A stretch of DNA of 64,000 nt from assembly GCA_032821775.1 (NCBI GenBank), contig JAVLRN010000012.1, forward strand, positions 2,046,001 to 2,110,000. Reading direction: 5' to 3'. This DNA is from Sanguinoderma infundibulare (lineage: Eukaryota; Basidiomycota; Agaricomycetes; Polyporales; Polyporaceae). The position numbers and the translations under genes are program-made. The notes beneath the pieces are model-generated. The model saw only the letters and a list, made by a program, of their open reading frames with translations. It made no database searches and had not been told where the DNA came from. Below are positions 59,101 through 64,000 of this stretch, piece by piece; within the stretch, counting starts at the first letter, position 1; each line of letters starts with the position of its first letter.

Positions 59101-62100
59101 GTCACCCCTGTCAGATGCGGGCGTCGCGCCTGGTTCTGGTGGCGCTGAACACGGCCGCTGCTCTGTTCAAGTCCTCGGACGGGAGCGGAGAGCACCACTC
59201 ACCCAGCGATCATGAATATGCCGAGAGTGACGTCTATGCGTGGAGGAGCTCCGAACGCGCCGCCAACAAACCATCCTCTAGGGGGCGGCCGGCGGATGGT
59301 GGGCCGTCCGTCGTGGCAGGCAAACTTTCGCATCCTTGACTACGGTGCGCGCGTCTGTGTTCGTCGACGATGACATACAGCCACCGACGTGCCTCATCAT
59401 CCTGTTCGGATCCGCACGGCCTCGTTGGCAGCGGAGGGTCCTACGACTTTCACGGGAGAGTTGGTTAGGCAGAGTGACTTTCGGTTCCACGCTCCCGCTT
59501 CCGTCGAGCGACGAGTGGCGGGCAGCGTGCGTCTCCTTACCTAAACGTTATCGCTGCGTTCGACACCCCCTGACGTCGGCTAGACACGTTTAGCGGCCGA
59601 CTTCACAGAAGGCCGACACGGCGAGTAGATCAGGTAATAAAGCCTCTCCCCTGCTGACATGCCTGCCGCTCCGACTCACCCCCTTCTCGCAAAGTTCTAG
59701 GTTGCTCCCTCCCTGCCTTTCTCTCTTCCTATCTCGGAAGCTGGCATTCACTCAGGTCCGCGCTTGTCGGGGAATGTCGACGTTCTATTCCTGTGCCACG
59801 GGAACGCAGACCCTGAGCGAATAGACAAAAACGTGGCGCGGTGGTCGTGACGAGGCCCCCTCCACCCTGAAACCGGACTCGCCTCGACTTCGAATTCAAT
59901 GATGGCCCTGCGCTTCCGTACTGCAAAGCGGACCTTGCGCTGCGACAATCGAATTCAATCCTCCCTCGAGCATCCGACCCTCTGACAACGATCCTTGCTT
60001 CGCGCGATGGAGTCGATGCATCTCGGCCCCCGCCCCCATACTCAATTGTTCTCCTCGCAACTGCCATCCCCCCGCCGGCGGAAGTGGGAGAACCGCCAGA
60101 CTCTGTGCTGTCGCGTTGCAATGAAATCTTCCGATTTCTGCTGCCCCGTGATGCCCCCTCGAACATTTCCCGCTCGCCCACAGTTCGGAACTGAGCTGGA
60201 GGCGCCCCGGATTGGGGCGTGTGTGTGCGTCCCAATTTGAGGGTGTGAGTCTATTCCTCTGCCGATTTTGTCGTGCGCTGATGTGGCACCATCCGTCGTC
60301 GTTTCCGGGTTTAACCCTGCGCGCGCAACGGGACGTCGAAACAGCTCCTGCGCCGCCTTTCCCCGCTATCCTCGCAGTTGCGCACAAACCGAGGCATGCG
60401 CGACACGCGTATCACTCGAGTCCTGCCCAGAGAGCGATCGCGCATCCCTCGAGGATGTTCGGGCTTTTGTCTTACGGTACCCTGTGCGCCGTGCAAGCTC
60501 CCGATTTTCTACAACCGAATCGGGGCCTCAGAGGCTCATCAACACAGTGCTACATGGCCGTCGAGACCATGGAGTCGACAGTCCGCCGTCGCCGACGGCT
60601 GTGCCCTCTATGACTCTCAGACAACCCTCGCTCGGATTCGCCCGAAGTGAGTCGGGGCATTATCAAATTCACGCAAGTTCCGTATTTTCTGAAGGTGAGT
60701 ACATAATCAAGTTCTCAATTATCAGTAAGCGGATACTCCTGCTGCGCCTCGGCATCCCGTCGATTCTCGCATGATACGCGGTATCCGCTTTTGGGGGGAG
60801 GAGGAAGAGGAGGAGAACCAGAACCATGCATATTACGCGGCGGGGGCTAGCACGCGCTAAACGGAGTGCGGACATAAATTTCCGGCAACTAGGTAATGCA
60901 CCGTAGCGCTGCCATCGGACGGAGCTGAAATGGGCAGAACCAGTGGCGGTCTCAGAGCCCATCCGCCCATGTCCACCGCGTTGCATCGGTGCCCCGACGG
61001 GCACACGCGCCTACAAACCATGACGCTCGCGTGCTCCGGAGCGTAGAGCCCCGTATGTGACTGTGCGTGGTGCATCACCCCCCTCGTCTCGTCGGTCATG
61101 ATGCAGGCTTCTCCTTCTTCTCTCCCACTTCCCTTCGCACCTGATCACACCCGTGTTTCGGATAGACACGACGAAGATCGACCGCATTAGCGGTTCGCGA
61201 CTGCATCCCGCGCGTCTCTCATCCGATCCACGTCGGGACGTTCTCACACCGCAGGCGCGCGAGCGGGTGTTCGTCCGCCTTCTCTTGTAGGCGCTTGGGA
61301 ATCCAACCAGCCTCCCCCTCGCGGCGTGTCTCGCTCGAAGTCGCTACTGACAATAACTCAGTCCAACCGGCCTGGCTGTCCCCTCGCATACGCGGAAGAA
61401 TCTCGCCGACTGCCACTCTATGGTCAGTCTTTCTATTCGGTAGGCCTGGATCAGGAATGAGGTTTGCCCTGGGCGATCGCCGAGATCAGCCGCAAGCGAG
61501 CCTCGTCGCCGCCTTGAATAAATTCAACATTTTCGCAGACGACCATCGGGGTCACAGGTTAGGTCGTCGCTGCAAAACGCACACGATAAGGCCGTAAACT
61601 TGCCATCTCCACAGGTCTAATCGCGTGAGTGAAATATCCTTGCAGCCTGTCGTCCGCGACGTTGGTAATGACGTATTCACATAGAGGACGGGGCGCACAT
61701 GGCATGGCTACCGACGGCTACGAATTCTGCGTTGGTTGATGCGCGTCGCGGGAGACGCGTTCCTTGCCAGTGATGCGCAAAGCCTGGTCTCAGGCCCAAG
61801 CTTCCCGATCCAGTCTGTTCCCCGAGGAGCCTCCTTGTTCCCCCCGGGCACGGACTGCGTTCCAGGATCCCCGTCTCAGCCTTGCCCATCAGCCCCGACG
61901 TATAGTCATCAACCGCGACAAAGCCCCAAACGGGTGCGTCTCAAACGGGTGACCAGAGTCCACGGAGGAGGCGGTGCTTAGCCATCGCACTTCACGTTCT
62001 CCATTTGGTTCGCGTTGTTCGCGCAGACGCCGGCGCGGTGGCTACTATCTCCGTCTATGACCTCTCTCGTGTCGGGCCGACGGGGTTAGAGCTTCGAGGG

Positions 62101-64000
62101 GTGACAGGAGGGGAACCGTCAGTGCGAGTGCTGCTGGCACCTTACCAATCTCTTCTAATGCTTCGTCATAGACTCGGAGGCGTTTACTTAGTAGCTGTGT
62201 GGACGGTCTTTGGACTCGCATTTGCATTTGTTGTCGACTTCAACCTGTCAGCTACGGAGCGTTGGGATCCAGAAATTGGAAAATACGAGCGCGGTCGCGA
62301 GAGACCGGCATCTTTGAATAGCGCAACACAAATCTATGGATAGCACAAGCACAACGCCCGATGGCCGATCCTTGCAATATCGTCGCAAACCCCTCCGAGT
62401 CCCACTCCCCCGGGGTTCGTCCTACATAGCACCGCAGCGTTAGCGTTTCGGGGCATTCCTTGAATCCTCCCTGCGGGCTGATGATGGGCTTCTTCTACTG
62501 CGCACATATTACCATTACGAGATGTGGCACTGACGAACAACGAGGTGTCGTATGTTCCGCGGACGCAGTGCGTCCCCCCGGCGGTTGCTAGCCTCCGTGC
62601 CCGACTGTATATGTTTCTGTTTCTGAACCCTAACCGTGCCCCATGCCCAACGCTCGTACCGTCTTGTCCCGTCTGGAGTCTTTCTGGGTCTTCCGAGTTC
62701 GTGGGGTCGTACCGCCGTGCGGCTTCCCCGTAACACGAGGCGAGGAAAAATGACGCATCCGCATCCCAGTCGCATCGCCATACGGTATAGCCAATATTGT
62801 TATCGACGCACACACATCCGACGAGTCGTCCTCTCCCGTCTCGGAAAATACCATCAATACGCGAACTCGGAAGAATCACCGACTTTGAGACAATCCTTGT
62901 TAGCGCATCATCGGCAACGCAAGTACAACGAGCACCCGTTCTGGAAAGCACCCGGAGGCCCCTGGGCGCAAGTACATACGCGGTACACACAAATGATGGA
63001 TGGCGCAGATGGCGGCCTCGGAGAACACCACCACGAGCCACGCATCATCCATCCCCGGGATCCGGGTGGGCCCACGCAGCAAAAGAAGTTCGCAGAAGCG
63101 CCGCGACTCTCTTCTGAGTCCCATCTTCGCTCTCCTAGACGCCTCCACGCGTTCGAACATTCCAATTAAAACACGCCCCGTCCGAGGCCTTCCTAGGTGT
63201 GGGGTGCCCGGGACAGGGTGCAGTGGCTTCCTGGGTTCAATTACACACCTTCAACGCGCAGCCCTTCCACCCGAACGCAGGCTGTACATACATTCCGCTT
63301 CTGCCTGGCCATGCCCACACCCCTGGCGCGACAGAAGACAGATGGAGATGGTGGCGGCGGTTCCGCCTCTTCGACTCTGCAGCCCACCTTCAGAATCGGA
63401 TTCTTGCGGCACTAGTACTGGTCCGATCGGCGACGAGCTAGAAGCGGCAGGAAGGCCAGAATCGCCGCCTCACATCCTCCATCCCTGACGACCTTCCAAT
63501 TTCTTCTCTATTGCCACAACGAAGCTCAACAGAAGCGAATACACAGGGCAACGAGCGACAGGGATGGATGCGTGCTAGTGCTAGTGCTAGTGCTATCCTT
63601 GCCCCCCCTTCCCCCACACCCCCTCAGTTTCCACGTCTGCCCTTACCTCGTTTATCCCTTTTTGTCTTCTGCACACGGACGGCACTTCCAATGTACCCAC
63701 GGTATGCGCCAATCGTCGCCCACAATGCCAAACTGCGGGAACATACCTTGTCTGGCACGCGGTGCGAGCTCGCTCCAGGCCCCGAGCCACGCATGCTCGT
63801 ATTCTGATCATGCCAGGTATACGCACCTCATGGACGTCATGCATACGCGCATGAACCGCGTCCACGATCCCAGTACGGTGGCACGGGGTACACACCTGAG
63901 CCCGTGCGGACGCCGAGATGCAGGTAAGTTCGCCCACACACAGGAAAGTTCGTCCCCTCGATCGCCCGCACGTCCGTCGACGACGAACCCAACGTGCCCA
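56106..64000. other. Large gene-poor region, no supported gene
   Basis: From 56106 to about 56470 is probably the 5' UTR/promoter of the regulator. Beyond it, frames reach 235 codons (62334-63041 -) and 218 codons (57324-57980 +) but overlap others on both strands and show no motif I recognise. I see no terminal inverted repeats, reverse transcriptase or transposase motifs, and no tRNA. The GTGCTA microsatellite at 63572-63595 is the only clear repeat. Confidence 0.45.
63572..63595. repeat. Hexanucleotide GTGCTA microsatellite
   Basis: Four tandem copies of GTGCTA (63572-63595), followed by T- and C-rich sequence. Confidence 0.85.

Noticed and set aside
62334..63041. 235-codon minus-strand open frame
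   Set aside because: No family motif, overlapped by a 177-codon frame on the other strand, irregular Cys/Arg-rich composition; long frames arise by chance in GC-rich DNA.

Overview
The window is nuclear DNA of a filamentous basidiomycete, most likely an Agaricomycete; this is inferred, not proven. Genes are split by many 50-75 nt introns with GTNNGY donors and CTRAY branch points. Several exons are only 9-16 nt long, codon use is GC-rich, and the gene families (F-box proteins, GH78 alpha-L-rhamnosidases, NPR3, SSU1-type transporter, Zn2Cys6 regulator) are typical of these fungi. I joined exons by hand; total lengths divide by three in the genes where I summed them.

Layout. 1-11.2 kb: an STK32/YANK-like kinase (-), a macro-domain ADP-ribosyl hydrolase (+), an MFS sugar transporter (+), a small acidic gene fragment (-), and an atypical SDR of the YLL056C type (+). 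11.4-20 kb: a duplicated accessory region with an internally inverted F-box remnant, rhamnosidase R1 (-), an F-box-B pseudogene (-), F-box-A1 (+) and rhamnosidase R2 (-). 20-28.3 kb: a conserved block with NPR3 of GATOR1/SEACIT (+), an SDR (-), a Gfo/Idh/MocA dehydrogenase (-) and a tail-anchored helical protein that may be a PEX26/PEX15-like peroxin (+). 28.4-34.8 kb: the same accessory cassette mirrored, with F-box-B2 (+, frameshifted), rhamnosidase pseudogene R3 (+), intact F-box-A2 (-) and a truncated F-box-B3 (+). 35-48.5 kb: a MurG/arabinokinase-like glycosyltransferase (-), a WD40 protein (+), an SSU1-type sulfite/malate transporter (+) and a J-domain co-chaperone (+). 52.8-56.1 kb: a Zn2Cys6 transcription factor (-). 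The stretches 43-46.5, 48.5-52.8 and 56.1-64 kb hold no gene I can support.

The most notable feature is the repeated cassette 'F-box A -> <- rhamnosidase R <- F-box B'. It occurs as two opposite-facing clusters about 9-10 kb apart, separated by conserved genes. Members are at every stage of decay: two intact rhamnosidases and one dead one; two intact F-box A genes and one carrying an inversion; three B copies all broken in different ways. The three rhamnosidase promoters share a palindromic element about 170-190 bp upstream of the start.
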